Of a stretch of DNA of 64,000 nt, positions 35,567 through 44,131 are shown piece after piece. The notes under the pieces are model-generated. The model saw only the letters and a list, made by a program, of their open reading frames with translations. It made no database searches and was not told the DNA's origin. Position numbers and translations under genes: made by a program. Positions within the stretch are counted from its first letter, which is position 1. Each line of letters opens with the position of its first letter. The DNA lies in contig NZ_CP019724.1 in assembly GCF_002005225.1 (NCBI RefSeq), positions 6,155,501 through 6,219,500 of the forward strand. Direction: 5' to 3'. The DNA is from Streptomyces pactum. GTDB lineage: Bacteria > Actinomycetota > Actinomycetes > Streptomycetales > Streptomycetaceae.

Positions 35567-36367
35567 ATGAGCGGTGTCATGAAGCGTATGGGGATGATCT
35601 TCCGCGCGAAGGCCAACAAGGCCCTTGACCGGGCCGAGGACCCGCGCGAGACCCTCGATTACTCGTACCAGAAACAGCTGGAGCTGCTCCAGAAGGTGCG
35701 CCGCGGCGTCGCCGACGTGGCGACCAGCCGCAAGCGCCTGGAACTGCAGCTCAACCAGCTCCAGTCCCAGTCGTCCAAGCTGGAGGACCAGGGCCGCAAG
35801 GCGCTCGCGCTGGGCCGTGAGGACCTGGCCCGCGAGGCGCTCTCCCGGCGCGCCGCGCTCCAGCAGCAGGTCACCGACCTGGAGACGCAGCACGCCACCC
35901 TCCAGGGCGAGGAGGAGAAGCTCACCCTGGCGGCCCAGCGCCTCCAGGCCAAGGTGGACGCCTTCCGTACGAAGAAGGAGACCATCAAGGCCACCTACAC
36001 GGCCGCCCAGGCGCAGACCCGCATCGGCGAGGCGTTCTCCGGCATCTCCGAGGAGATGGGCGACGTGGGCCTCGCGATCCAGCGGGCCGAGGACAAGACC
36101 GCCCAGCTCCAGGCCCGGGCCGGCGCCATCGACGAACTGCTCGCCTCCGGCGCCCTGGACGACCAGTCCGGCATGCACAAGGACGACATCCAGGCCGAGC
36201 TGGACCGGCTCTCCGGTGGTACGGATGTAGAGCTGGAACTGCAGCGCATGAAGGCCGAGCTGGCCGGGGGCGGCACCTCCGACCGGCAGGCCATCGAGGG
36301 CGGCCAGGACCAGGGCCAGGCGCAGTCCCAGCAGCCGCAGGACACTCCGCGCTTCGACAAGCAGTAA
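35567..36367 (+). CDS. pspA: Phage-shock protein A homologue (PspA/IM30)
   Basis: 266 residues, almost entirely coiled coil from residue 25 to 190. The amphipathic N-terminal helix MSGVMKRMGMIFRAKANKALD is followed by the family motif AEDPRETLDYSYQKQLELLQKVRRGVADV. The C-terminus is a Gln/Gly-rich tail. PspA oligomers stabilise stressed membranes. The ATG at 35567 is the family start; Met5 is an alternative. It forms an operon with the PspAA gene 21 nt downstream. Confidence 0.95.
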   Translation: MSGVMKRMGMIFRAKANKALDRAEDPRETLDYSYQKQLELLQKVRRGVADVATSRKRLELQLNQLQSQSSKLEDQGRKALALGREDLAREALSRRAALQQQVTDLETQHATLQGEEEKLTLAAQRLQAKVDAFRTKKETIKATYTAAQAQTRIGEAFSGISEEMGDVGLAIQRAEDKTAQLQARAGAIDELLASGALDDQSGMHKDDIQAELDRLSGGTDVELELQRMKAELAGGGTSDRQAIEGGQDQGQAQSQQPQDTPRFDKQ

Positions 36368-36388
36368 GCCCACGCCTAGGAGGGCGAC

Positions 36389-36673
36389 ATGATCGTACGG
36401 ATCATGGGGGAGGGACAGCTCACGCTGGCCGACAGCCGTCTCACCGAGCTGAACCAACTGGACGACGAGCTGCTGGCCGAGATGGACAACGGCGACGGGC
36501 CCGGCTTCCGCGCGACCCTCCAGGCCCTCCTGGCCAAGGTCCGCGAACTGGGCGAGCCCGTCCCGGACGACTTCCTGGAGCCGTCCGATCTGATCCTCCC
36601 GTCCTCGGACGCCACGCTGGAGCAGGTTCAGGAACTCTTGAGCGACGACGGCCTCATCCCGGGCGGTGCGTGA
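36389..36673 (+). CDS. PspA-associated protein PspAA
   Basis: 94 residues: MIVRIMGEGQLTLADSRLTELNQLDDELLAEMD, then FRATLQALLAKVRELGEPVPDDFLEPSDLILPSSDATLEQVQELL. This matches the PspAA family encoded next to pspA in actinobacteria, thought to modulate the PspA response. Acidic and soluble. AGGAGGGCGAC precedes the ATG; 21 nt from pspA, so translationally linked in one transcript. Confidence 0.9.
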   Translation: MIVRIMGEGQLTLADSRLTELNQLDDELLAEMDNGDGPGFRATLQALLAKVRELGEPVPDDFLEPSDLILPSSDATLEQVQELLSDDGLIPGGA

Positions 36674-36719
36674 ATCCCGGCAGCCTGTTTCCCGGGCGGT
36701 ACGGGCGGTACGGGAATTC

Positions 36720-36790
36720 CCAGCCCGTCCGGCGCTTGAGGACGAGGCCGCTCAAGCCGAAGCGGGGCCCGGGGGCGCAACCCCCGGCCA
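36720..36790 (+). repeat. Dispersed intergenic repeat, family 1, copy 2
   Basis: CCAGCCCGTCCGGCG, GAGGACGAGGCC and a G-rich block ending in an imperfect GGGGG hairpin follow in the same order and spacing as at 7286-7358. It lies in the gap between PspAA and the sensor kinase. Confidence 0.75.
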
Positions 36791-36850
36791 ACGCCCACCG
36801 AATGCGGGCCCACACATGAGACACGCCCACTCCGGCTACCGTGAACAGCC

Positions 36851-38098
36851 GTGAGCACCCTCGCCCGCGCCCGCTGCACCATCGGTGCCCACCCCTCCGC
36901 CCTGGACACGGCCATCGCGGCGGCCGTCCTGGTGTGCATGGTCGCCGGCTCCTTCGTGGACCCGCACGGCCCCGAGGGCGTGAGCTGGGGCCTGCGCACC
37001 CCCGACGCGCTCAGCCTGGCCCTCATGGCCGTCGGCGCCGCCGCGCTCGTCTTCCGCCGCCGCGCCCCGTTGGCGGTCCTCGCGGTCACCGGCGGTGTCT
37101 CCGTCGTCGAGGGCGTCACCGGCGATCCCCGCGCGCCCGTCGTCATGTCCGCCGTCATCGCCCTCTACACCGTCGCCGCCTCCACCGACCGTCCCACCGC
37201 CTGGCGGGTCGGCCTGCTCACCATGACGGTGCTGACCGGCGCCGCCATGCTGGCCGGACCCCTGCCCTGGTACGCCCAGGAGAACCTCGCCGTCTTCGCC
37301 TGGACCGGCATCGGCGCCACCGCGGGGGACGCCGTCCGCAGCCGGCGTGCCTTCGTGCAGGCCATCCGCGACCGGGCCGAGAAGGCCGAGCGCACCCGCG
37401 AGGAGGAGGCCCGCCGCCGGGTCGCCGAGGAGCGGCTGCGCATCGCCCGCGACCTGCACGACGTGGTCGCCCACCACATCGCCCTGGTCAACGTCCAGGC
37501 CGGGGTCGCCGCCCACGTCATGGACAAGCGGCCCGACCAGGCCAAGGAGGCCCTCGCCCACGTACGGGAGGCCAGCCGCTCCGCGCTGGGCGAGCTGCGC
37601 GCCACCGTCGGCCTGCTGCGCCAGTCCGGCGACCCGAAGGCCCCGACCGAACCCGCCCCCGGCCTGGAGCGCCTCGGCGAACTCGTCGCCACCTTCCACC
37701 ACGCCGGACTGCACGTCGAGGTGGCCCGCACCGACCAGGGCACCGAACTGCCCACCGCCGTCGACCTGGCCGTGTACCGCATCATCCAGGAGGCGCTGAC
37801 CAACGTGCAGAAGCACGCGGGGACGCGGGCCAAGGCCGAGGTCAGCATCGTCCGGGTGGGGCCGAACATCGAGGTCACCGTGCTCGACGACGGCGCCGAC
37901 GGGGGCGACGCCCCTGCCGGGTCCCCCGCCGCCGCGGCCGGCACCGACGGCGGCGGCCACGGCCTGCTCGGCATGCGCGAGCGCGTCACCGCCGTGCGCG
38001 GCACCCTCACCACCGGTCCCCGCTACGGAGGCGGTTTCCGGGTCCATGCGATCCTTCCGGTCAGGAACCGCACCGATGCCGCGGAGGGCCCCGTATGA
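36851..38098 (+). CDS. Sensor histidine kinase (HisKA_3/NarX type)
   Basis: 415 residues. Four or more N-terminal membrane helices (about 20-160) without a large sensor domain, then a short coiled linker, the dimerisation/phospho-acceptor motif ERLRIARDLHDVVAHHI with His203, and an HATPase with IIQEALTNVQKHAGTRA, VTVLDDGADGG and GGGHGLLGMRERV. Senses at or within the membrane. GTG 36851; a TACCGT box 8 nt upstream suggests a leaderless mRNA. Its stop overlaps the response regulator start (ATGA). Confidence 0.95.
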   Translation: MSTLARARCTIGAHPSALDTAIAAAVLVCMVAGSFVDPHGPEGVSWGLRTPDALSLALMAVGAAALVFRRRAPLAVLAVTGGVSVVEGVTGDPRAPVVMSAVIALYTVAASTDRPTAWRVGLLTMTVLTGAAMLAGPLPWYAQENLAVFAWTGIGATAGDAVRSRRAFVQAIRDRAEKAERTREEEARRRVAEERLRIARDLHDVVAHHIALVNVQAGVAAHVMDKRPDQAKEALAHVREASRSALGELRATVGLLRQSGDPKAPTEPAPGLERLGELVATFHHAGLHVEVARTDQGTELPTAVDLAVYRIIQEALTNVQKHAGTRAKAEVSIVRVGPNIEVTVLDDGADGGDAPAGSPAAAAGTDGGGHGLLGMRERVTAVRGTLTTGPRYGGGFRVHAILPVRNRTDAAEGPV

Positions 38099-38778
38099 CG
38101 ATCCGTGTCCTGCTCGCCGACGACCAGGCGTTGCTGCGCAGCGCCTTCAGGGTGCTGGTCGACTCCGAGCCCGACATGGAGGTGGTGGGGGAGGCGTCCG
38201 ACGGTGCGGAGGCGGCCCGCCTGGCCGCCGAGCAGCGGGCCGACGTGGTGCTGATGGACATCCGGATGCCCGGCACCGACGGTCTCGCCGCCACCCGCAT
38301 GATCAGCGCCGACCCGTCCCTCGCCCATGTCCGCGTGGTCATACTGACCACCTTCGAGGTCGACGACTACGTGGTGCAGTCGCTGCGCGCGGGTGCCTCC
38401 GGTTTCCTCGGCAAGGGCTCGGAGCCGGAGGAGTTGCTCAGCGCGATCCGCGTCGCGGCCGGCGGCGAGGCGCTGCTGTCCCCGACCGCCACCAAGGGGC
38501 TGATCGCCCGCTTCCTGGCGCAGGAGGGCACGTCCGGCGAGGACCGCGATCCCGCCCGTGCCGAGCGGCTGGAGACGCTGACCGTGCGCGAGCGCGAGGT
38601 GCTGGTCCAGGTCGCGGGCGGACACTCCAACGACGAGATCGCCGAGCGGCTGGAAGTCAGCCCGCTCACCGTGAAGACGCACGTCAACCGGGCCATGGCC
38701 AAGCTGGGCGCCCGGGACCGGGCCCAACTGGTCGTCACCGCGTACGAATCCGGGCTGGTCCGTCCAAGGGTGGAGTGA
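38095..38778 (+). CDS. NarL/LuxR-type response regulator
   Basis: 227 residues. Receiver domain with DD at 9-10, phospho-acceptor Asp55 (VVLMDIRMPG), the conserved Thr (LTTFEVD) and Lys (FLGKGSEPEEL). C-terminal LuxR HTH: LTVREREVLVQVAGGHSNDEIAERLEVSPLTVKTHVNRAMAKLGARDRAQLVV. Partner of the overlapping kinase. It is followed after 178 nt by an RND exporter whose upstream region carries a palindrome, making the exporter a likely target. Confidence 0.96.
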   Translation: MTIRVLLADDQALLRSAFRVLVDSEPDMEVVGEASDGAEAARLAAEQRADVVLMDIRMPGTDGLAATRMISADPSLAHVRVVILTTFEVDDYVVQSLRAGASGFLGKGSEPEELLSAIRVAAGGEALLSPTATKGLIARFLAQEGTSGEDRDPARAERLETLTVREREVLVQVAGGHSNDEIAERLEVSPLTVKTHVNRAMAKLGARDRAQLVVTAYESGLVRPRVE

Positions 38779-38792
38779 TCCCGGGCCCGGTG

Positions 38793-38808
38793 TACTGCGG
38801 CCGGAGTA
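38793..38808. promoter_or_regulatory. Candidate response-regulator operator before the RND gene
   Basis: TACTGCGG and CCGGAGTA form a 16-bp inverted repeat with a single mismatched pair, 148 nt upstream of the RND exporter ATG and 15 nt after the regulator stop codon. Confidence 0.4.
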
Positions 38809-38956
38809 TGCGCCGGATAAGGAAATGGACCTGGGGTCTAGGTGACGGGGGCCGCCCATGGCCCAGGGTGTTGGGGTGGGCGTCACTCGTGGCGTCCGCG
38901 TGTGGCGCTGCACGTGCCTCGTCCCCCGCTCGGCCACAGAAGAGAGACCCCGACCC

Positions 38957-41900
38957 ATGTCCTGGCTGTCGAGATTCAGCCTCGCGCAACGGGCCCTGAT
39001 AGGCCTGATGTCGATCGTCGCGCTCGTCTTCGGCGCGATCGCCGTCCCCCAGCTCAAGCAGCAGTTGCTGCCCACCATCGAACTGCCCGTGGTGTCCGTG
39101 CTGGCGCCGTATCAGGGCGCCTCTCCGGATGTGGTCGAGAAGCAGGTCGTCGAACCGATCGAGGACAGCCTCGAAGCCGTCGACGGAATCTCGGGCATCA
39201 CCTCGACGGCCAGTGAGGGTAACGCCGTCATCATGGCGTCCTTCGACTACGGCAACGGCACCCAGCAGCTCGTCGCCGACGTCCAGCAGGCCGTCAACCG
39301 GGCCCGCGCCCAGCTCCCGGACGACGTGGACCCGCAGGTCATCTCCGGGTCGACGGACGACATCCCGACCGTCGTCCTCGCCGTCACCTCGGACAAGGAC
39401 CAGCAGGCGCTGGCCGACCAGCTCGACAAGACGGTCGTCGCCGAGCTGAAGGACGTCGACGGCGTGGCCCAGGTCGTGGTCGACGGCGTCCGGGACGTCC
39501 AGGTCACCGTCACTCCCGACCCGGCGAGACTCGCGAAGGCCGGGGTGAGCCCGCAGGCCCTCGCCCAGTCCCTGCAGGCCGGCGGCGCGACCGTGCCCGC
39601 GGGCTCCTTCGACGAGGGCGGCGCCAACCGCACCGTCCAGGTCGGCGGCGGCTTCACCTCGCTGAAGCAGATCCAGGACCTCATGGTCACCGGTGAGGGC
39701 GTCGACAAGCCGGTCCGCCTCGGCGACGTCGCCACGGTCGAGGAGCAGGAGGCCAAGGCCGACTCCCTCACCCGCACCAACGGCGAGCCGAGCCTCTCCG
39801 TCGCCGTCACGATGGACCACGACGGCAGCGCGGTCGCGATCTCCGACGCCGTCGAGGACAAGCTCCCCGGCCTGCGCGAGCAGCTCGGCTCCGGCGCCAC
39901 GCTCACCGTCGTCAGCGACCAGGGCCCGGCGGTCTCCAAGGCCATCTCGGGCCTGACCACCGAGGGCGGCCTCGGACTGCTCTTCGCCGTCCTGGTCATC
40001 CTGGTCTTCCTGGCGTCGATCCGCTCCACCCTGGTCACCGCGGTCTCCATCCCGCTGTCGGTGGTGCTCGCCCTGATCGTCCTGTGGACGCGCGACCTGT
40101 CGCTGAACATGCTGACGCTGGGCGCGCTGACCATCGCCATCGGCCGGGTGGTCGACGACTCGATCGTGGTCCTGGAGAACATCAAGCGGCACCTCGGCTA
40201 CGGCGAGGAGCGCCAGGAGGCCATCCTCAAGGCCGTCCGCGAGGTCGCCGGCGCGGTCACCTCCTCGACGCTCACCACGGTGGCCGTGTTCCTGCCGATC
40301 GGCCTGGTCGGCGGCATGGTCGGCGAGCTGTTCGGCTCCTTCAGCCTGACCGTCACCGCCGCGCTGCTGGCCTCCCTGCTGGTGTCGCTGACGGTCGTCC
40401 CGGTGCTGTCGTACTGGTTCCTGCGCCCGCCGAAGGGCACCCCCGACGACGCGGCGGAGGCCCGCCGGCTGGCCGAGGAGAAGGAGGCGAAGAGCCGCCT
40501 GCAGCGCTTCTACGTCCCCGTCCTGCGCTTCGCCACCCGCCGCCGTCTCACCAGCGTGGCCATCGCGGTCGTCGTGCTGATCGGCACGTTCGCCATGGCA
40601 CCGCTGCTGAAGACCAACTTCTTCGACCAGGGCGAGCAGAAGGTCCTCAGCATCAAGCAGGAGCTGAAGCCCGGCACCAGCCTGGGGGCGACGAACGCCC
40701 AGGCCGAGAAGGTCGAGAAGCTGCTCGGCGACACCGAGGGCGTCAAGGACTACCAGGTCACCATCGGCTCGTCCGGCTTCATGGCCGCCTTCGGCGGCGG
40801 CACGGACACCAACCAGGCCTCGTACCAGCTCATGCTGGAGGACTCGGCGTCCGCCGAGGACGTCCAGGAACACATCGAGGACGGGCTCGCGGGGCTCGAC
40901 GGCATCGGCACCACCACGGTCGCCGCCGGTGACGGCTTCGGCAGCCAGGACCTCAGCGTCGTCGTCAAGGCGGCCGACGCGCAGGTGCTCCGCGAGGCCT
41001 CCGAGGAGGTCCGCGAGGCGGTCGCCGGGCTCGACGACGTCACCGACGTGACCAGCGACCTGGCGCAGAGCGTGCCGCGCATCTCGGTGAAGGCCAACGC
41101 GAAGGCCGCCGAGGCCGGGTTCACCGACCAGACGCTCGGCGCGGCCGTCGCCCAGGCGGTGCGCGGCACCCCGGCCGCCAAGGCGGTCCTGGACGACACC
41201 GAGCGCGACGTCGTCATCAAGTCGGCCCAGCCGGCCGAGACGCTGGCGCAGCTCGAGGCCCTGAAGCTGGGCCCGGCCGAGCTCGGCGACATCGCCACGG
41301 TCGAGCTGGTGGACGGCCCGGTGTCGATGACCCGCATCGACGGACAGCGGGCGGCGACCATCACCGCCAAGCCGACCGGTGACAACACCGGCGCGGTGGG
41401 CACCGAGCTTCAGTCGAAGATCGACGGGCTGGACCTGCCGGCCGGCGCCACGGCCGAGATCGGCGGCGTCACCGCCGACCAGGACGAGGCGTTCGTCAAC
41501 CTGGGCCTGGCCATGCTCGCGGCGATCGCGATCGTGTTCATGCTGCTGGTCGGCACCTTCCGGTCGCTGGTCCAGCCGCTGATCCTGCTGGTGTCGATCC
41601 CGTTCGCGGCCACCGGCGCGGTCGGCCTGCTGCTGGCGACGGGCACCCCGATGGGCGTCCCGGCGATGATCGGCATGCTGATGCTGATCGGCATCGTGGT
41701 CACCAACGCGATCGTGCTGATCGACCTGATCAACCAGTACCGCAAGCAGGGCCACGGCGTCGTCGAAGCGGTCATCGAGGGCGGCCGGCACCGGCTGCGG
41801 CCCATCCTGATGACGGCCCTGGCGACGATCTTCGCCCTGCTCCCGATGGCGCTGGGCGTCACCGGGGAGGGCGGCTTCATCGCCCAGCCGCTGGCGGTGG

Positions 41901-42076
41901 TGGTGATCGGCGGTCTGATCACCTCGACCCTGCTGACCCTGCTGCTGGTCCCGACGCTGTACGCGATGCTGGAGCTGCGCAAGGAGCGGCGCGCGAAGAA
42001 GAAGGCGGCGAAGCGGGGCGGCGACGTACCGCCGCAGGCGGAAGCCTCGGACGCGTCGGAACCGGCGGAGGTCTGA
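38957..42076 (+). CDS. RND-family efflux transporter (HAE1/AcrB-like)
   Basis: 1039 residues, 12 predicted membrane helices with two large extracytoplasmic loops after helices 1 and 7, as in AcrB. Proton-relay acids are visible in helix 4 (AIGRVVDDSIVVLENIKRH). The family motifs at the N-terminus (QLLPTIELPVVSVLAPYQGASPDVVEKQV) and helix 11-12 region (GIVVTNAIVLIDLINQYRKQG, RLRPILMTALATIFALLPMALG) are intact. Short basic C-terminal tail. No membrane-fusion protein gene is adjacent. The ATG at 38957 is the family start after GAGAG. Likely regulated by the upstream two-component system. Confidence 0.93.
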   Translation: MSWLSRFSLAQRALIGLMSIVALVFGAIAVPQLKQQLLPTIELPVVSVLAPYQGASPDVVEKQVVEPIEDSLEAVDGISGITSTASEGNAVIMASFDYGNGTQQLVADVQQAVNRARAQLPDDVDPQVISGSTDDIPTVVLAVTSDKDQQALADQLDKTVVAELKDVDGVAQVVVDGVRDVQVTVTPDPARLAKAGVSPQALAQSLQAGGATVPAGSFDEGGANRTVQVGGGFTSLKQIQDLMVTGEGVDKPVRLGDVATVEEQEAKADSLTRTNGEPSLSVAVTMDHDGSAVAISDAVEDKLPGLREQLGSGATLTVVSDQGPAVSKAISGLTTEGGLGLLFAVLVILVFLASIRSTLVTAVSIPLSVVLALIVLWTRDLSLNMLTLGALTIAIGRVVDDSIVVLENIKRHLGYGEERQEAILKAVREVAGAVTSSTLTTVAVFLPIGLVGGMVGELFGSFSLTVTAALLASLLVSLTVVPVLSYWFLRPPKGTPDDAAEARRLAEEKEAKSRLQRFYVPVLRFATRRRLTSVAIAVVVLIGTFAMAPLLKTNFFDQGEQKVLSIKQELKPGTSLGATNAQAEKVEKLLGDTEGVKDYQVTIGSSGFMAAFGGGTDTNQASYQLMLEDSASAEDVQEHIEDGLAGLDGIGTTTVAAGDGFGSQDLSVVVKAADAQVLREASEEVREAVAGLDDVTDVTSDLAQSVPRISVKANAKAAEAGFTDQTLGAAVAQAVRGTPAAKAVLDDTERDVVIKSAQPAETLAQLEALKLGPAELGDIATVELVDGPVSMTRIDGQRAATITAKPTGDNTGAVGTELQSKIDGLDLPAGATAEIGGVTADQDEAFVNLGLAMLAAIAIVFMLLVGTFRSLVQPLILLVSIPFAATGAVGLLLATGTPMGVPAMIGMLMLIGIVVTNAIVLIDLINQYRKQGHGVVEAVIEGGRHRLRPILMTALATIFALLPMALGVTGEGGFIAQPLAVVVIGGLITSTLLTLLLVPTLYAMLELRKERRAKKKAAKRGGDVPPQAEASDASEPAEV

Positions 42077-42083
42077 GACCGCG

Positions 42084-42140
42084 AAAAGGCGCGGGTCCCG
42101 CTCCGACACCGAAGGTGGTCGGGCGGGACCCGCGCCTTTT
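42084..42140. terminator. Bidirectional terminator with A/T ends
   Basis: A perfect 18-bp stem (arms 42084-42101 and 42123-42140) begins AAAAGG and ends CCTTTT. The interior CCGACACC/GGTGGTCGG extends it. It is a classical intrinsic terminator for both convergent genes (RND and nadA). Confidence 0.9.
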
Positions 42141-42184
42141 GCACACCCCGCACGGGCGGGCGGGTGGGCGGGTGGAAAAACCCG

Positions 42185-43369
42185 CTACGGCAGCGCCAGC
42201 ATCCGCTCCAGCGCCAGCTTCGCGAACGCCTCGGTCTCCTTGTCGACCTCGATCCGGTTGACGAGGGTGCCCTCGGCGAGCGACTCCAGCGCCCAGACCA
42301 GGTGCGGCAGGTCGATGCGGTTCATGGTCGAGCAGAAGCAGACCGTCTTGTCGAGGAAGACGATCTCCTTGTCCTCGGCAGCGAAACGGTTCGCCAGCCG
42401 TCGGACCAGGTTCAGCTCGGTGCCGATGGCCCACTTGGAACCGGCCGGGGCCGCCTCCAGGGCCTTGATGATGTACTCGGTCGAGCCGACGTAGTCCGCC
42501 GCGGCCACGACCTCGTGCCGGCACTCGGGGTGCACCAGGACGTTCACGCCCGGTATGCGCTCGCGCACGTCGTTCACCGAGTCGAGGCTGAAGCGGCCGT
42601 GCACCGAGCAGTGGCCCCGCCACAGGATCATCTTCGCGGCGCGCAGCTCCTCGGCGGTCAGCCCGCCGCCCGGCTTGTGCGGGTTGTAGACGACGCAGTC
42701 CTCCAGGGACATGCCCATGTCCCGCACCGCGGTGTTGCGGCCCAGGTGCTGGTCGGGCAGGAAGAGCACCTTCTCACCCTGCTCGAAGGCCCAGTCCAGG
42801 GCCCGCTCGGCGTTGGACGACGTGCAGATGGTGCCGCCGTGCCTGCCCGTGAACGCCTTGATGTCCGCGGACGAGTTCATGTACGAGACGGGCACGACCT
42901 GCTCGGCGATCCCGGCCTCGGTCAGCACGTCCCAGCACTCGGCGACCTGTTCGGCCGTGGCCATGTCCGCCATGGAGCAGCCGGCGGCCAGGTCGGGCAG
43001 GACCACCTTCTGCTCGTCGGAGGTCAGGATGTCGGCCGACTCCGCCATGAAGTGCACACCGCAGAAGACGATGTACTCGGCCTCCGGGCGCGCGGCCGCG
43101 TCCCGGGCCAGCTTGAAGGAGTCACCCGTGACGTCGGCGAACTGGATGACCTCGTCGCGCTGGTAGTGGTGACCGAGCACGAAGACCTTGTCCCCGAGCT
43201 TCTCCTTGGCCGCGCGGGCGCGTGCGACCAGGTCCGGGTCGGAGGGCGAGGGCAGGTCGCCGGGGCACTCCACGCCGCGCTCGCTCCGCGGGTCGGCCTC
43301 GCGGCCGAGCAGCAGCAGGGCGAGGGGCGACGGCTGCACGTCGAGCTCCTGGGTTTGGGCGGTGGTCAC
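42185..43369 (-). CDS. nadA: Quinolinate synthase A
   Basis: 394 residues, the long actinobacterial form with a 60-residue N-terminal extension containing ALLLLGREADPRSERGVECPGDLP. Condenses iminoaspartate and dihydroxyacetone phosphate to quinolinate with a [4Fe-4S] cluster. Motifs: VLGHHYQRDEVIQFADVTGDSFKLARDAA, YIVFCGVHFMAESADIL, PDLAAGCSMADMA, YNPHKPGGGL, VLVHPECRHEVV and TVCFCSTMNRIDL; the Cys in FCGV, HPEC and CFCS regions include the cluster ligands. GTG 43369 lies 8 nt after AAAGGTG; a GTG three codons upstream is too close. No nadB or nadC beside it. Confidence 0.95.
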   Translation of the reverse strand: MTTAQTQELDVQPSPLALLLLGREADPRSERGVECPGDLPSPSDPDLVARARAAKEKLGDKVFVLGHHYQRDEVIQFADVTGDSFKLARDAAARPEAEYIVFCGVHFMAESADILTSDEQKVVLPDLAAGCSMADMATAEQVAECWDVLTEAGIAEQVVPVSYMNSSADIKAFTGRHGGTICTSSNAERALDWAFEQGEKVLFLPDQHLGRNTAVRDMGMSLEDCVVYNPHKPGGGLTAEELRAAKMILWRGHCSVHGRFSLDSVNDVRERIPGVNVLVHPECRHEVVAAADYVGSTEYIIKALEAAPAGSKWAIGTELNLVRRLANRFAAEDKEIVFLDKTVCFCSTMNRIDLPHLVWALESLAEGTLVNRIEVDKETEAFAKLALERMLALP

Positions 43370-43390
43370 GACACGCACCTTTTCTACTTT

Positions 43391-43439
43391 TCGTCGAACT
43401 GACGCTATATATCATAACCGGTTCACGTCAGTTTGACGA
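43391..43439. promoter_or_regulatory. Long inverted repeat around the nadA promoter
   Basis: 14-bp arms at 43391-43404 and 43426-43439 are reverse complements apart from one mismatch. The inner AACTGACG/CGTCAGTT is perfect over 8 bp. The 21-nt centre is AT-rich and holds TATGAT/TATATA -10-like boxes reading toward nadA. The repeat lies 22-70 nt upstream of the nadA start in a 290-nt divergent gap with erpA that has no other gene. Confidence 0.55.
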
Positions 43440-43659
43440 CGGCCATAGTGTCGGTGTGACGTGAATCCCGGTGCCCGGGCCGCCGTCCGCAGTCGCCGTC
43501 CGCAGTCGCCGTCCACAGCCGCTGTCCGCTCCCCGGGGCGTGTGCGAGCATGAAGGGAAGGCCGAGGAGCAAGACACGGGTCCGCCCCGGAATGAATCCG
43601 CGGCCCCGCCGGTTGGAACCGTCGGCAAGCAGTCTCCGTACAACCCGGGAGAGATGTAG

Positions 43660-44016
43660 ATGTCCGTATCGGACGAGACCACCACCGTCACCGACGGCAT
43701 CATCCTGACCGACGCCGCCGCGGCCAAGGTCAAGGCCCTGCTCGACCAGGAAGGCCGTGAGGACCTGGCGCTGCGCGTCGCCGTCCAGCCCGGCGGCTGC
43801 TCCGGCCTGCGCTACCAGCTCTTCTTCGACGAGCGCTCGCTCGACGGCGACGTGGTGAAGGACTTCGACGGCGTGAAGGTCACCACCGACCGCATGAGCG
43901 CCCCGTACCTGGGCGGTGCCACCATCGACTTCGTGGACACGATCGAGAAGCAGGGCTTCACGATCGACAACCCGAACGCGACGGGCTCCTGCGCCTGCGG
44001 CGACTCCTTCAGCTAA
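43660..44016 (+). CDS. erpA: Iron-sulfur cluster insertion protein (HesB/IscA-type, ErpA)
   Basis: 118 residues. A-type Fe-S carrier with the three conserved cysteines: QPGGCSGLRYQLFFDE and the C-terminal GSCACGDSF (C-x-C). The core IILTDAAAAKVKALLDQEGREDLALRVAV is typical. It delivers clusters to apo-proteins; NadA next door and LipA in this window are Fe-S clients. ATG 43660 with GGGAGAG upstream. Divergent from nadA; conserved next to the following membrane-protein gene in mycobacteria from memory. Confidence 0.95.
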   Translation: MSVSDETTTVTDGIILTDAAAAKVKALLDQEGREDLALRVAVQPGGCSGLRYQLFFDERSLDGDVVKDFDGVKVTTDRMSAPYLGGATIDFVDTIEKQGFTIDNPNATGSCACGDSFS

Positions 44017-44044
44017 GCCGCGCGGCGCACGCGCCACAGCCGTA

Positions 44045-44091
44045 CGAAAGGGCGGCGGCCCGGGGACCAACCCCGGGCCGCCGCCCTTTCG
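44045..44091. terminator. Bidirectional 21-bp terminator
   Basis: The arms 44045-44065 and 44071-44091 are exact complements around a 5-nt ACCAA loop, with AAAGGG/CCCTTT at the base, between the erpA stop and the convergent membrane-protein gene. Confidence 0.9.
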
Positions 44092-44131
44092 CCTGTCTGT
44101 CGCGTCTGTCGGGTCTGTCGCGCCGACGCCG

